DNA of 64,000 nt from JAJYKN01 sp035516155 (lineage in GTDB: Bacteria; Nitrospirota; UBA9217): positions 93,041 to 157,040 of the forward strand of contig DATJAP010000016.1 of NCBI GenBank assembly GCA_035516155.1, given 5' to 3'. The notes below the pieces were generated by a model. It did not search any database and was not told the origin of the DNA. It saw only the letters and a list, made by a program, of their open reading frames with translations. The stretch's first letter is position 1, and each line of letters begins with the position of its first letter. Below, in pieces: positions 16,018 through 25,422 of this stretch. Made by a program: the position numbers and the translations under genes.

Positions 16018-18506
16018 ATCATGCCGGAATTCTGGCCGGCCGGCGGCTCGAGTGCACTTTTCTCCCCCCCCGCATCCTTCTCGTCTTCCCGTTCAACGAC
16101 CTTGGCGAAGCTGACGACCTTATCTCCCTCTTCGATGTCGAAGAGGCGCACGCCCTGGGTATTCCGTCCCTGTACGGATATATCCCCCGCCCGAAGGCGC
16201 AGCACCTTCCCGTTCGATGTGATGAGAATGATCTCGTCTTCCCCGGACACCTGGGCCAGGCCAATGACCCGGCCGTTTTTCTCGGTTATTTTGATAGTGA
16301 TAATGCCTTTGCCGCCCCGGCCCTGGCTGCGGTAATCTTCAAGCGTGCTCCTCTTCCCATAACCATTCTCAGTCACGGTGAGGATCGTCGAATCGTCGCG
16401 CACGATCTCCATTCCCTTAACCTCGTTGTTTTCCTCCAGCCGGATGCCGATCACGCCCTTGCCCGTCCGTCCAATCTCGCGCACATCCCCCTCCGAAAAG
16501 CGGATCGAAAGGCCGTCTCGCGTACCGAGGAACACATCGCGGTTGCCGTCCGTCACTTCGGCGGAGATAAGTTCATCGCCTTCGTCAAGGGTGATCGCTC
16601 TGATGCCCGAGGGCCGCGGATGGCTGTAGGATTCGAGCTCCGTTTTTTTGATGACTCCCTGCTTGGTCGCCATAAGAACAAAGTGGTCCGGCGTGAATGC
16701 GCGCACCGGGAGCGCCGCCGTTACCCGCTCGTCCTGGCTGATCTGGATCAGATTGACAATGGCCTTTCCCTTTGCCTGTCTGCCCGCCTCGGGTATTTGA
16801 TGGACCTTGAGCCAGTAGACTCTGCCCTTGTTCGTGAAAAAGAGGATGTAGCTGTGCGCTGTAGCGGTAAAGAGCCGTTCTACAAAATCCTCTTCCTTCG
16901 TCTCCATGCCAATCTTGCCCTTGCCGCCGCGCTTCTGCGCACGATAGGTTGTAAGCGGATTACGCTTGATGTAGCCAGCATGAGAGATGGTGATCACCAT
17001 CTCTTCGTCCTTAATCAGGTCTTCAATGTCGATTTCCGAGGTTTGCGCCACGATCTCGGTCCGCCGCGGGTCTCCGTACTCCGCCTTGATCGCCAGCAAC
17101 TCATCCCTGATGATCTTCATGACTAGTGCGTCGGAAGCGAGGATCTCATTCAATCTCGCAATCTCCTTGAGCACATCCTCATATTCGGCAATGATCTTAT
17201 CGCGCTCGAGGCCCGTAAGTCTCTGGAGCCGCATATCAAGGATGGCCTGGGCCTGTATTTCGGAAAGTTTGAATTCTCGAACCAATCCTGTTTTCGCCTC
17301 GTCGGGGTTTGCCGAGGCTTTGATGAGGGCGATGACCGCATCAAGGTTTTCGAGGGCGATCTTGAGGCCCAGGAGGATATGTGCGCGTTCTTCGGCTTTT
17401 TTCAGGTCGTATTTTGTCCTGCGCACAACCACTTCCCTGCGATGCTGGACGAAATTCGACAGAAGTTTGCGCAGGTTCAGCACTCTCGGCTGATTATTGA
17501 CCAGAGCAAGCATGATAACACCGAACGTGGACTGCATGGCGGTATGCTTGTAAAGCTGGTTCAAAATAACCGTCGCAATTTCGCCCTTTTTCAAGTCAAT
17601 CGCGATTCGCAATCCTTCACGGTCCGATTCATCTCGGACCTCAGCTATGCCGTTAATCTTCCTATCCTGCACCAGCTCGGCGATCCGTTCAAGCAGCCTC
17701 GCCTTGTTCACCTGGTAGGGAAGTTCCGTCACGATGATACTCTCCCGGTCTCCCTTGCCTTCTTCTATCGTTGCCCGGGCGCGCATCTGAACGATGCCAC
17801 GGCCGGTCAAATAGGCCTGCTTGATTCCTTCATATCCGTGGATGAAACCGGCGGTGGGGAAATCCGGCCCCTTGATCGCGGTCATGAGCTCCGGGATCGT
17901 GACCTCGGAATTGTCGATCATCATGACAATCCCGTCGACGACTTCTGAGAGATTATGCGGCGGGATGTTTGTAGCCATGCCCACGGCGATGCCCGCCGAA
18001 CCGTTGATCAGGAGATTCGGCACGCGCGTGGGAAGCACCGAAGGTTCCGTCGTGGTATCGTCGAAATTCGGTGCGAAATCTACCGTCTCCTTGTCGATAT
18101 CAGCAAGAAGCTCTTCGGCAAGTTTCGTGAGCCGCGCCTCGGTATAGCGGTAGGCCGCAGCCGGATCGCCGTCCACGGACCCGAAGTTCCCTTGGCCGTC
18201 CACCAGGGGATAGCGCATGTTGAAGTCCTGAGCCATCCTGACCATGGTATCATAGACCGCGCTGTCGCCGTGGGGGTGGTATTTCTTCAGCACTTCGCCC
18301 ACAACACCGGCACTCTTGGAGTACTTTTTGTTATGCAGGAGTCCTTCACGGAACATGGCATAGAGAATGCGTCGGTGCACAGGCTTTAGCCCGTCGCGTA
18401 CGTCGGGCAGTGCCCGGCCCACGATCACACTCATGGAGTAATCGAGGTAGGAGGTCTTCATCTCCTGCTCTATATTGATCTGTGATTTTATTTCAAGAGG
18501 TTCCAT
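16014..18506 (-). CDS. gyrA: DNA gyrase subunit A
   Basis: 830 aa. With GyrB it introduces negative supercoils. The winged-helix and tower region carries the quinolone-region motif HPHGDSAVYDTMVRMAQ, in which Ser82 and Asp86 correspond to E. coli Ser83 and Asp87 and are wild type. The catalytic tyrosine is Tyr121 in YRYTEARL. The C-terminal beta-pinwheel contains the GyrA box as QKRGGKG, and repeated blade motifs such as QGRGGKG. ATG 18506 is preferred over the upstream TTG because GAGGA lies 9 bases before it. A 312-bp gap separates it from gyrB. It ends in a Lys/Glu-rich tail. Confidence 0.96.
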   Translation of the reverse strand: MEPLEIKSQINIEQEMKTSYLDYSMSVIVGRALPDVRDGLKPVHRRILYAMFREGLLHNKKYSKSAGVVGEVLKKYHPHGDSAVYDTMVRMAQDFNMRYPLVDGQGNFGSVDGDPAAAYRYTEARLTKLAEELLADIDKETVDFAPNFDDTTTEPSVLPTRVPNLLINGSAGIAVGMATNIPPHNLSEVVDGIVMMIDNSEVTIPELMTAIKGPDFPTAGFIHGYEGIKQAYLTGRGIVQMRARATIEEGKGDRESIIVTELPYQVNKARLLERIAELVQDRKINGIAEVRDESDREGLRIAIDLKKGEIATVILNQLYKHTAMQSTFGVIMLALVNNQPRVLNLRKLLSNFVQHRREVVVRRTKYDLKKAEERAHILLGLKIALENLDAVIALIKASANPDEAKTGLVREFKLSEIQAQAILDMRLQRLTGLERDKIIAEYEDVLKEIARLNEILASDALVMKIIRDELLAIKAEYGDPRRTEIVAQTSEIDIEDLIKDEEMVITISHAGYIKRNPLTTYRAQKRGGKGKIGMETKEEDFVERLFTATAHSYILFFTNKGRVYWLKVHQIPEAGRQAKGKAIVNLIQISQDERVTAALPVRAFTPDHFVLMATKQGVIKKTELESYSHPRPSGIRAITLDEGDELISAEVTDGNRDVFLGTRDGLSIRFSEGDVREIGRTGKGVIGIRLEENNEVKGMEIVRDDSTILTVTENGYGKRSTLEDYRSQGRGGKGIITIKITEKNGRVIGLAQVSGEDEIILITSNGKVLRLRAGDISVQGRNTQGVRLFDIEEGDKVVSFAKVVEREDEKDAGGEKSALEPPAGQNSGMI

Positions 18507-18818
18507 AAATATCAATCCTCGCCGACTGCCTCGGCATCAGCAAGGTTTTTCTTCCTGGTCAGTGTGCGCTTGTTTCGAATGAATTCGCCCTATCCAAGGT
18601 AGAGACGGGAATGGCATCAAACGTTCACGAAACGCGGCCTGCGTAGGCTCGTCCCATTGTGTGCCGGTGTTTTGAGCAATCAAAAAAGAAGGCTCTCTCC
18701 GATATCAGCAAGCTCCTGTAAACGCTCCGTTCGTACAACCCGCTCGATCAAGCGTCCAATACCGTCGGAATTCTGAGCCTTGCAGGCTAAAGTACGATGC
18801 AATTCCTATTCTGCGCAG
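18507..18818. other. gyrB-gyrA spacer, nothing recognised
   Basis: A 312-bp non-coding gap between two genes that are usually adjacent. No open frame, tRNA or clear hairpin terminator was found; it may hold a separate gyrA promoter, but I could not pick out a good match. Confidence 0.4.
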
Positions 18819-21221
18819 CTAGACGTCCAAGTTCTTCACTTCCAGCGAATGGCGTTGGATGAAAGCCCTGCGCGGTTCCACAGCATCTCCCATGAGAATT
18901 GTGAAAATTTCATCGGCCTTGATCGAGTCTTCGATGGTTACCTGCATGAATGTTCGCGTTTCCGGGTCCATCGTGGTCTGCCAAAGCTGCTCGGGGTTCA
19001 TCTCCCCAAGACCCTTGTAGCGCTGGATAGCAAGGCCTTTCTTGCCGAGCTCGAGCACATAGTGCACGAGTTTGCCGACATGGGTAAAAGTTTTTTCTTC
19101 GCCCTTTTCGCGAATCAGGTATGCAGGGCCGTCGAGCCCGAGCATGGCTGGCGACAGGCTCTGGAGCTCGCGGAATTCCGGGGTCGTGACGAAATTCTCA
19201 TCGATTACGATACTCGAGGATATCGCGTCCCACTTGGTATCAAATCTGAGTTTAAATGCCTCATGCTCCTCATCTCTTTCGATGGCCTTGTCAATTATTG
19301 TTTTGGGATGATATTCCTTCAGGTACTTCTCGATCGACGCGGCGAGGGACTTGAGCTTTTCCTCGTCCTTCAGCGCGGCCTTGCTGAAGGTCTTGTCAAG
19401 CAGCAGCGCGCGGAGCGCAACAATGTCGAGTCGCTTCCTCTTGAACTTGTCCAGCGTCTTCTCGAACTGGACGAGCTTTTTGAGCGTTGAGGTAAGCCGT
19501 TCGCCAGCAAGATAGCCCCCCAGTTCCGACGAGTAAAGCTCTATATCCTCCGCGGCGAGATCAAGAAGGAAGTCCTCCATACGGGAATCATCCTTGATGT
19601 ATCGCTCGGTCTTTCCCCGCTTGACTTTAAAAAGCGGCGGCTGGGCGATGTAAAGATAACCCCGCTCGATGACCTGGAGCATCTGCCGATAGAAAAACGT
19701 GAGCAGCAGCGTACGGATATGCGCGCCGTCGACATCGGCGTCGGTCATAATCACGATTTTATGATAGCGCAGCTTGGCGATGTCGAACTCCTCCGCCCCG
19801 ATGCCCGCGCCAAGAGCGGTGATGAGCACTTTGATCTCGTCACTCGAGAGCATCTTGTCGAAGCGCGCCTTTTCCACATTCAGAATCTTGCCTTTGAGCG
19901 GGAGGATGGCCTGGTTCTTGCGATCCCTTCCCTGCTTGGCCGAGCCACCTGCCGAGTCTCCCTCCACAATGAAAAGCTCGGACAGTGCCGGGTCCTTCTC
20001 TTGGCAATCCGCGAGCTTCCCGGGCAGCGACGTCGAATCCAAAACGCCCTTTCGGCGGGTCAGTTCGCGCGCTTTCCTCGCGGCTTCTCTCGCGCGCGCA
20101 GCATTCAAGCCCTTCTCGGCGACTTTTCGTGCGACAAGCGGATTTTCCTCAAGATAGGAGCCGAGGGACTCGTTCACCATGGCCTCGACAATGCCCTTGA
20201 CTTCGCTGTTGCCGAGCTTGGTCTTGGTCTGCCCCTCGAATTGGGGGTTCGACAGCCGCACACTCACGACTGCCGTCAGGCCTTCGCGAACATCTTCACC
20301 CGAAAGAGCCTCGGCGCCGTTCTTGAGAAGACCGCTCGAGACCGCGTAGCCATTTACCGTGCGGGTAAGCGCCGCTTTAAACCCGGCGAGGTGCGTGCCG
20401 CCCTCCTGGGTATTGATATTGTTCGCGAAGGAAAAGACCTGTTCGACGTAGCTGTCGTTGTACTGGAAGGCGATCTCAACAAAGACCCCCTCGCGATCCT
20501 TGGCGAGATAAATGGGCGCAGGATGAAGGGGCGTCTTGTTCTTGTTCAAATACTCGATGAACGAGACAATACCGCCCTCGTAGAAGAAGGTTTGCTTCTT
20601 GCCGGAGCGTTCATCCTGAATCGTAATTCTGAGACCGCGGTTCAGGAACGCAAGCTCCCGGAGGCGCTGTGAAAGAATGTCGAAGCTGTATTCGCGTTCC
20701 TCGAAGATCTGAAAGTCCGGCTTAAACGTGATCTTCGTGCCCGTCGTCGTAGTCGTGCCGGTCACGGCAAGCGCGGCCTGCGGGTCGCCTCGCTCGTAAC
20801 GCTGCTGGAACACCTTTCCATTCTGTTTGATCTCGAGATCGAGCCATTCGGAAAGCGCATTTACCACCGACACGCCGACTCCGTGGAGGCCGCCGGAGAC
20901 CTTATACACGTCGCTGTCAAACTTGCCGCCGGCATGCAGCACGGTCAAGGCCACCTCGGCGGCGGAACGCTTCTGCGTCCTGTGCATTTCCGTGGGAATG
21001 CCGCGGCCGTCGTCGATCACCGTGATGCTATTGTCGACATGTATAATGACGTCGATGTTCTTGCAGAAGCCAGCCATGGCCTCATCCACGCTATTGTCGA
21101 CAATCTCATAGACGAGATGATGAAGCCCGACGCTGCCGGTGCTGCCAATGTACATTGCAGGCCGCTTCCGGACCGCCTCAAGACCTTCGAGCACTTTTAT
21201 ACTGTCTGCTGTATATTCCAT
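18819..21221 (-). CDS. gyrB: DNA gyrase subunit B
   Basis: 800 aa, the ATPase partner of GyrA. GHKL ATPase motifs are YEIVDNSVDEA (about 38-48) and DDGRGIP (70-76). The Toprim domain has VEGDSAGGSAKQGRDR and the metal motif DADVDGAHI. The C-terminus has KGLGEMNPEQLW and ends RHSLEVKNLDV. The start at 21221 (MEYTADSIKVLEGLEAVR) follows GAGGAG closely; a longer frame with 17 extra residues is not needed. A full-length 'long' gyrase B would carry an insert of about 170 residues near the Toprim; this one has the shorter form. No recF gene lies between it and dnaN. Confidence 0.96.
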   Translation of the reverse strand: MEYTADSIKVLEGLEAVRKRPAMYIGSTGSVGLHHLVYEIVDNSVDEAMAGFCKNIDVIIHVDNSITVIDDGRGIPTEMHRTQKRSAAEVALTVLHAGGKFDSDVYKVSGGLHGVGVSVVNALSEWLDLEIKQNGKVFQQRYERGDPQAALAVTGTTTTTGTKITFKPDFQIFEEREYSFDILSQRLRELAFLNRGLRITIQDERSGKKQTFFYEGGIVSFIEYLNKNKTPLHPAPIYLAKDREGVFVEIAFQYNDSYVEQVFSFANNINTQEGGTHLAGFKAALTRTVNGYAVSSGLLKNGAEALSGEDVREGLTAVVSVRLSNPQFEGQTKTKLGNSEVKGIVEAMVNESLGSYLEENPLVARKVAEKGLNAARAREAARKARELTRRKGVLDSTSLPGKLADCQEKDPALSELFIVEGDSAGGSAKQGRDRKNQAILPLKGKILNVEKARFDKMLSSDEIKVLITALGAGIGAEEFDIAKLRYHKIVIMTDADVDGAHIRTLLLTFFYRQMLQVIERGYLYIAQPPLFKVKRGKTERYIKDDSRMEDFLLDLAAEDIELYSSELGGYLAGERLTSTLKKLVQFEKTLDKFKRKRLDIVALRALLLDKTFSKAALKDEEKLKSLAASIEKYLKEYHPKTIIDKAIERDEEHEAFKLRFDTKWDAISSSIVIDENFVTTPEFRELQSLSPAMLGLDGPAYLIREKGEEKTFTHVGKLVHYVLELGKKGLAIQRYKGLGEMNPEQLWQTTMDPETRTFMQVTIEDSIKADEIFTILMGDAVEPRRAFIQRHSLEVKNLDV

Positions 21222-21361
21222 CCGCTCCTCGCAAAAAGAGGGATTTTGCCGCTGCATGCGGAAATCCCTCACTGCAAGTGTACTGGTTCTACACGAAAAT
21301 GCCTACATTTGAATGCATGTGTCCGATTGCAATCAGGTCCCTGTTCGCCATGCGCCGGAAG

Positions 21362-22477
21362 CTATACTCTCATGGGCATGACCACGCACTTGTAATGTTC
21401 GTCGCCGTCCTCAGTAATGAGGCAGGGGCTCAGGGGGTCATTGAGCTCAATCGCGATATGCTCCCGGTCCATCGACATGAGCACATCCATGAGGTAGCGG
21501 GAATTGAAGCCGATGGCGATTCCTTCGCCCGCGTAATCCACAGCCAGCTCTTCGCTCGCCTCCCCGATTTCCGGGTTATTCGTCGAGAGAATGATGCGTT
21601 CCTTCTCTAGCTGCAGCTTGACGGCGTTGGTCTTTTCCTTGGACAGGATCGAAACCCTCTTGACCGCATGGGTCATCACTTCCTTGGACACAGTCACCTT
21701 CTTCGAGCTCTTCGCAGGCACTACCTGGAGATAATTGGGATAGTTGCCGTCGATGAGCTTTGATACCATGACAAGCCCGTCGCGTTTAAAGAGGGCGTGA
21801 TTTTTGCTGAACCCGAGCCTGAGCTCGGTCTTGGGTGCATCCTCTTCAAGAAGACGCCGGAGCTCCATCATGGCTTTCTTGGGGATAATGATGCTCTCCT
21901 CCTTATGCTTGGCGTCAACAACGCGGTCAATCATGGAAAGCCGGTGGCCGTCGGTGCCGACCATGCGGATATTGAGTCCGCCCTTTGCCTGGGTCATGTG
22001 CATGAAAAGTCCGTTCAGCACATACCGGGCGTCATTCTCACCTACCGAGTACAGTGTCTTCCTGATCATGTCGCGGAGCATGTCGCCGTCGATGGATATC
22101 ATTCCTTCTTCCGCCACATCGGGAAGTGCAGGATATTCGTCTTTCGGCAGTCCCACTAGCTTAAACTGCGAATGCCCCGATAGTATTTTCACCCAGTTGC
22201 CTTCTTCAACTTTTATCTGCACGTCATCCGCAGGGAGCTCGCGGACAATCTCGTACACCTTCTTTGCCGACACGGTTACGGAACCGGGTTTTTCGACATC
22301 CGCCACATAGCGTCCGCGGAGTCCGATCTCCAGATCCGTGGCTATGATTTCAACGCTGCCGCCCTCGGCTGTGAGGAGCATATTCGAGAGGATGGGCATG
22401 GTGTTCTTTTTTTCCACAACGCCCTGAATTCTCTGCAGACCCTTCAGGATTTCCTCTTTCTTGATTTTCAGTTTCAT
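21362..22477 (-). CDS. dnaN: DNA polymerase III beta subunit (sliding clamp)
   Basis: 371 aa. Forms the ring that tethers DNA polymerase III to DNA. The three-fold repeated clamp architecture is visible from N-terminal KIKKEEILKGLQRIQGVVEKK...TMPILSNMLL. The central KTLYSVGENDARYVLNGLFM comes next. The C-terminal hydrophobic-pocket region ends LITEDGDEHYKCVVMPMRV, the last part being the usual PMRL-like clamp end. It lies 87 bp after dnaA on the same strand, the classic order. The next gene is gyrB, 140 bp on, without recF. Confidence 0.96.
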   Translation of the reverse strand: MKLKIKKEEILKGLQRIQGVVEKKNTMPILSNMLLTAEGGSVEIIATDLEIGLRGRYVADVEKPGSVTVSAKKVYEIVRELPADDVQIKVEEGNWVKILSGHSQFKLVGLPKDEYPALPDVAEEGMISIDGDMLRDMIRKTLYSVGENDARYVLNGLFMHMTQAKGGLNIRMVGTDGHRLSMIDRVVDAKHKEESIIIPKKAMMELRRLLEEDAPKTELRLGFSKNHALFKRDGLVMVSKLIDGNYPNYLQVVPAKSSKKVTVSKEVMTHAVKRVSILSKEKTNAVKLQLEKERIILSTNNPEIGEASEELAVDYAGEGIAIGFNSRYLMDVLMSMDREHIAIELNDPLSPCLITEDGDEHYKCVVMPMRV

Positions 22478-22564
22478 CTAGGGAAGCCTCCTGTCACATC
22501 CACGAATATTATCAGAATTCCCATTAAATAGCAATAAGTTTTTACTGCATTTTCTATTTGAATT

Positions 22565-23893
22565 TCAACGCTTTAGCTGTCTAATTAACATCTCGATTCT
22601 TGACCGTAGCTCGCTGTCTTTTTCTTTCTTTTCTTCGATCACTTTACACGAGTGAATGACGGTGCTGTGGTCCTTGCCGCCGAAGAAGTTGCCGATCTCG
22701 GGAAGCGATGAGTTCGCCAGTGTGCGGCAGAGATACATCGCCACCTGCCGCGGCAGCACCACGGCCTTGGTGCGGCGTTTCGATTTCAGATCCGAAATTT
22801 TTACGCCAAACGATTCAGCCACGAACTTCTGGACGAGGTCGTTGGTGATGATTTTATCCCTGTTGTCAATCAGGTACTTCAGCTCGTTTTTTGCGAGTTC
22901 CTGGGTTATCTCGGTATTTGTCAGCGACGAGACGGCGCCGAGTTTGACGAGCCCTCCTTCAAGTTCGCGGATATTGCTCTTCATCATCGCCGCGAGAAAC
23001 TCAGCCACATCGTCGGGCAGGCGAATTCCCCAGAACTCCGCCTTCTTCTTCAGGATGGCTATCCTCGTCTCCAGGTCCGGCGGCTGGATGTCGGAGATCA
23101 GGCCGGACTCGAACCGCGATCGGAGACGCTCTTCAATATCGGGAATTTCCTTGGGCTGGCGGTCACTGGTCAGAACAATCTGTTTCTGCGCCTCATAGAG
23201 GGCGTTGAAGGTGTGAAAGAACTCTTCCTGTGTCCGCTCCTTGCCGGCGATGAACTGGATATCGTCGATGATCAGAACATCCATGTTCCGGTATTTCTGG
23301 CGGAACTCCTCCATCCGCTGGTGGCTCATGCGGTTGATCAATTCATTCGTGAACTGCTCCGAGGAAAGGTAGGCTACTTTGGTGCGCGGTGATTTACCCT
23401 GAATGTAATGGCCGATGGAATTGATGAGATGGGTCTTCCCGAGCCCGACCCCGCTGTAGATGAACAGTGGGTTGTAGGCTCTTCCCGGAGCATCGGCAAC
23501 GGCCTTTGCCGCCGCATGTGCAAACTGGTTGCTCGGCCCGACGACGAAGGTGCTGAACGTATATTTTTTTTCAAAGAGCCCGATCTTTTCCTCGCGGCCC
23601 TCTTTTTTTTCTTCCTTTGTCTGGCGTACAGCCTTTTTCGACTGCTGGGGCTGGACAAAGAATTCTATTTCCATGTCCTCTCTCTTGGTAATTTCACGGA
23701 TAACATCGCTTAGTGTCCCCCAGTGATGCTCCTTGATCCAATCACGATGGAACTTGCTTGGCACTTCTATCAGCAGCCGGTTGCCATCAATGGACAGAAG
23801 TTTCGATTGACTGAACCAAGTATCGTAACCCTGCTTGGACATTCGATTTTCTATGAGAAGCAGTATTTCTTCCCAAATTCTTTCTTGATCCAT
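22565..23893 (-). CDS. dnaA: Chromosomal replication initiator DnaA
   Basis: 442 aa. Binds DnaA boxes and melts the origin. Domain I starts WEEILLLIENRMSKQGYDTWF, and a Lys/Glu linker covers about 85-110. The AAA+ domain III has Walker A SGVGLGKTHL and Walker B IDDIQF. Domain IV has the DnaA signature KDHSTVIHSCKVIEEK near the C-terminus. ATG 23893 is preferred over an upstream TTG. A DnaA-box pair lies 49-68 bp upstream of the start, consistent with autoregulation. The best origin candidate in the window is not here but 2.4 kb away at 26.27 kb. Confidence 0.97.
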   Translation of the reverse strand: MDQERIWEEILLLIENRMSKQGYDTWFSQSKLLSIDGNRLLIEVPSKFHRDWIKEHHWGTLSDVIREITKREDMEIEFFVQPQQSKKAVRQTKEEKKEGREEKIGLFEKKYTFSTFVVGPSNQFAHAAAKAVADAPGRAYNPLFIYSGVGLGKTHLINSIGHYIQGKSPRTKVAYLSSEQFTNELINRMSHQRMEEFRQKYRNMDVLIIDDIQFIAGKERTQEEFFHTFNALYEAQKQIVLTSDRQPKEIPDIEERLRSRFESGLISDIQPPDLETRIAILKKKAEFWGIRLPDDVAEFLAAMMKSNIRELEGGLVKLGAVSSLTNTEITQELAKNELKYLIDNRDKIITNDLVQKFVAESFGVKISDLKSKRRTKAVVLPRQVAMYLCRTLANSSLPEIGNFFGGKDHSTVIHSCKVIEEKKEKDSELRSRIEMLIRQLKR

Positions 23894-23941
23894 GAAATAC
23901 CCCAAAAATACTCGAAAAAACAGTGGTGGTTACAAACATCC

Positions 23942-23961
23942 TTATCCACAGGTGTGGACAA
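23942..23961. promoter_or_regulatory. Divergent DnaA-box pair upstream of dnaA
   Basis: A perfect DnaA box TTATCCACA (23942-23950) is followed two bases later by an inverted box TGTGGACAA (23953-23961, one mismatch). An AT-rich stretch follows (23962-23998). Position within the dnaA leader suggests autoregulation; it could also form one half of a bipartite origin with the 26.27-kb site. Confidence 0.75.
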
Positions 23962-24139
23962 AACAAATTTTTATAATTTTTCAGTATATTATGACTCTGT
24001 TCGGAGCCACTTTGTCAGCTTTTTATTCCTCATTATTGTGTATTTTTCAGGGTTCCTTGATAAGTGTACTTAGCATGCATCTTGCAAAATATATCGGAAT
24101 AATAAACCTAGCTAGCATGGCGAGGCAAGACTATACCAG

Positions 24140-24179
24140 AACCCGAATTTTCTCGCAAGGTATTTTTGTTCGGGTTTTT
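24140..24179 (+). terminator. Terminator-like hairpin in the dnaA-tusA spacer
   Basis: AACCCGAA and TTCGGGTT arms 21 bases apart, followed by TTT. It reads as a plus-strand terminator, but no plus-strand gene precedes it. A small RNA from the region 23.96-24.14 kb is possible; equally it may be a chance hairpin with a long loop. Confidence 0.35.
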
Positions 24180-24326
24180 CGTTCCGGACAAGATGTCGTA
24201 GACGAACTCGCCTTTGCTTGTCTGCTTATCATTGAAAACATTAGGACGATTCGAAAATCGCATGCCCTTATGCTGCGCTTTTGAATTCTGATGTAAACAT
24301 GAGAACGAAACTATATAAAAAATTGC

Positions 24327-24355
24327 TTGACTTCGAAACTATGCCTTGGTATAAT
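24327..24355 (+). promoter_or_regulatory. Promoter of the tusA-dsrE operon
   Basis: TTGACT (24327-24332), a 17-base spacer and a perfect TATAAT (24350-24355), ending about 90 bases before the tusA start. A strong sigma-70-type match. Confidence 0.75.
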
Positions 24356-24444
24356 AAAACGGTTGTTTCAATTTTATTAAAATCAATTTTTTCTGTGGCT
24401 TCAGCTTACTCACAATACTTACAATTTCAGGAGGTAAAAGAATT

Positions 24445-24687
24445 ATGTCTGCAGAAACGAAGTTCGATCAACTTTTGGATGCAAAAGGTTTGAGTTGCCC
24501 TCTTCCGATCTTGAAAACCAAGAAAGCTGTTGAAGCTCTTACAAAAGATCAGGTCCTGAAAGTGGAAACCACGGACCCCGGTTCAAAAAACGACATGGCG
24601 TCATGGGCAAAGAGAACAGGTAATGAAATCGTGAAGCTTGAAGAGGGCTCCGGCATATTTACCTTTTATATTAAGAAAAAGGCATAA
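24445..24687 (+). CDS. TusA-family sulfur carrier protein
   Basis: 80 aa. Small cytosolic sulfur-transfer protein of the TusA/SirA/YeeD family. The motif LDAKGLSCPLPILKTKKAV carries the single conserved sulfur-accepting cysteine (Cys18 in CPLP). The C-terminal half has the usual DPGSKNDMASWAKRTGNEIV. The start has AGGAGG 10 bases upstream. It is followed 10 bp later by a DsrE-family gene, the standard partner; such pairs pass persulfide sulfur in sulfur oxidation, sulfate reduction or tRNA thiolation. Which pathway is served here cannot be told from this window. Confidence 0.92.
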   Translation: MSAETKFDQLLDAKGLSCPLPILKTKKAVEALTKDQVLKVETTDPGSKNDMASWAKRTGNEIVKLEEGSGIFTFYIKKKA

Positions 24688-24697
24688 GGAGAACATT

Positions 24698-25171
24698 ATG
24701 GCAAATAAAAAAATGACGATAATTGCATCCAAGGGTTCGTTGGACATGGCCTACCCGCCCTTGATCCTCGCGACAACAGCTGCAGCCATGGATATCGACG
24801 TTACGATTTTTTTCACCTTCTACGGCCTCGACATAATTAAAAAAAATAATGCCGACAACCTAAAGATCTCTCCGCTCGGGAATCCCGCCATGCCAATGCC
24901 TGTGCCGATTCCGACCCTCGTTGCATCGTTGCCAGGGATGGAGGCAATGGCAACGGCCATGATGAAGTCGATGTTCAAAAAACACGGGGTTGCGAGCATC
25001 GGCCAACTACTTGAACTTGCTAAAGAAAGCGGTGTGAAACTGATTGGATGCCAGATGACCATGGATGTCATGGGTGTCAAACAATCCGACATCATTGATG
25101 GTGTTGAGTTCGGCGGAGCAGCAACGTGGCTGGACGCTGCCGCAGACTCGCAGATCAACCTGTTTATTTAA
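24698..25171 (+). CDS. DsrE/DsrF-like peroxiredoxin-fold family protein
   Basis: 157 aa. DsrE-fold protein of the larger DsrE2-like type: N-terminal strand KMTIIASKGSLDMAYPPLILA, then hydrophobic IDVTIFFTFYGLDIIKK. A Met/Pro-rich central stretch (GNPAMPMPVPIPT, about 62-74) is followed by KLIGCQMTMDVMGV with the conserved cysteine likely to carry sulfane sulfur. The DsrE2 proteins are often membrane-associated; two hydrophobic stretches here fit weak membrane contact but not clear spans. ATG 24698 follows AAGGAG at 6 bases; the longer upstream frame overlaps tusA and is not used. Operon partner of the TusA homologue. Confidence 0.85.
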   Translation: MANKKMTIIASKGSLDMAYPPLILATTAAAMDIDVTIFFTFYGLDIIKKNNADNLKISPLGNPAMPMPVPIPTLVASLPGMEAMATAMMKSMFKKHGVASIGQLLELAKESGVKLIGCQMTMDVMGVKQSDIIDGVEFGGAATWLDAAADSQINLFI

Positions 25172-25203
25172 CCTCGTCGTGCTTTATTTTTTAACCTCAA
25201 ATA

Positions 25204-25236
25204 AAACCGGTTCCTTCATGGAGTCGGTTTTTTTCT
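25204..25236 (+). terminator. Terminator of tusA-dsrE
   Basis: 11-bp stem (AAACCGGTTCC with GGAGTCGGTTT, two wobble pairs), 5-base loop, then a T7 run; 33 bases after the dsrE stop. Confidence 0.8.
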
Positions 25237-25422
25237 TTCCTCGACACAAAGGCGCGTAAACGCAAAGACCGTTGTTGATTGTCGTTTTCAATCATTGGAT
25301 TTTTTCCAGGCCTTCGTGCCTTCGCATTTAATTTATAAGATATCTGATTCCGGTTTTCCCCGCTGGCGTTCCCTCTTGCGGACCGCTGGACATTTCTTTT
25401 CGTTTGTGTTAAAAAAGTCCCC

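Noticed and set aside
23892..24284. Plus-strand frames upstream of tusA
   Set aside because: They cover the DnaA boxes and promoter region of dnaA, are AT-rich and have no motif; regulatory DNA is the better reading.
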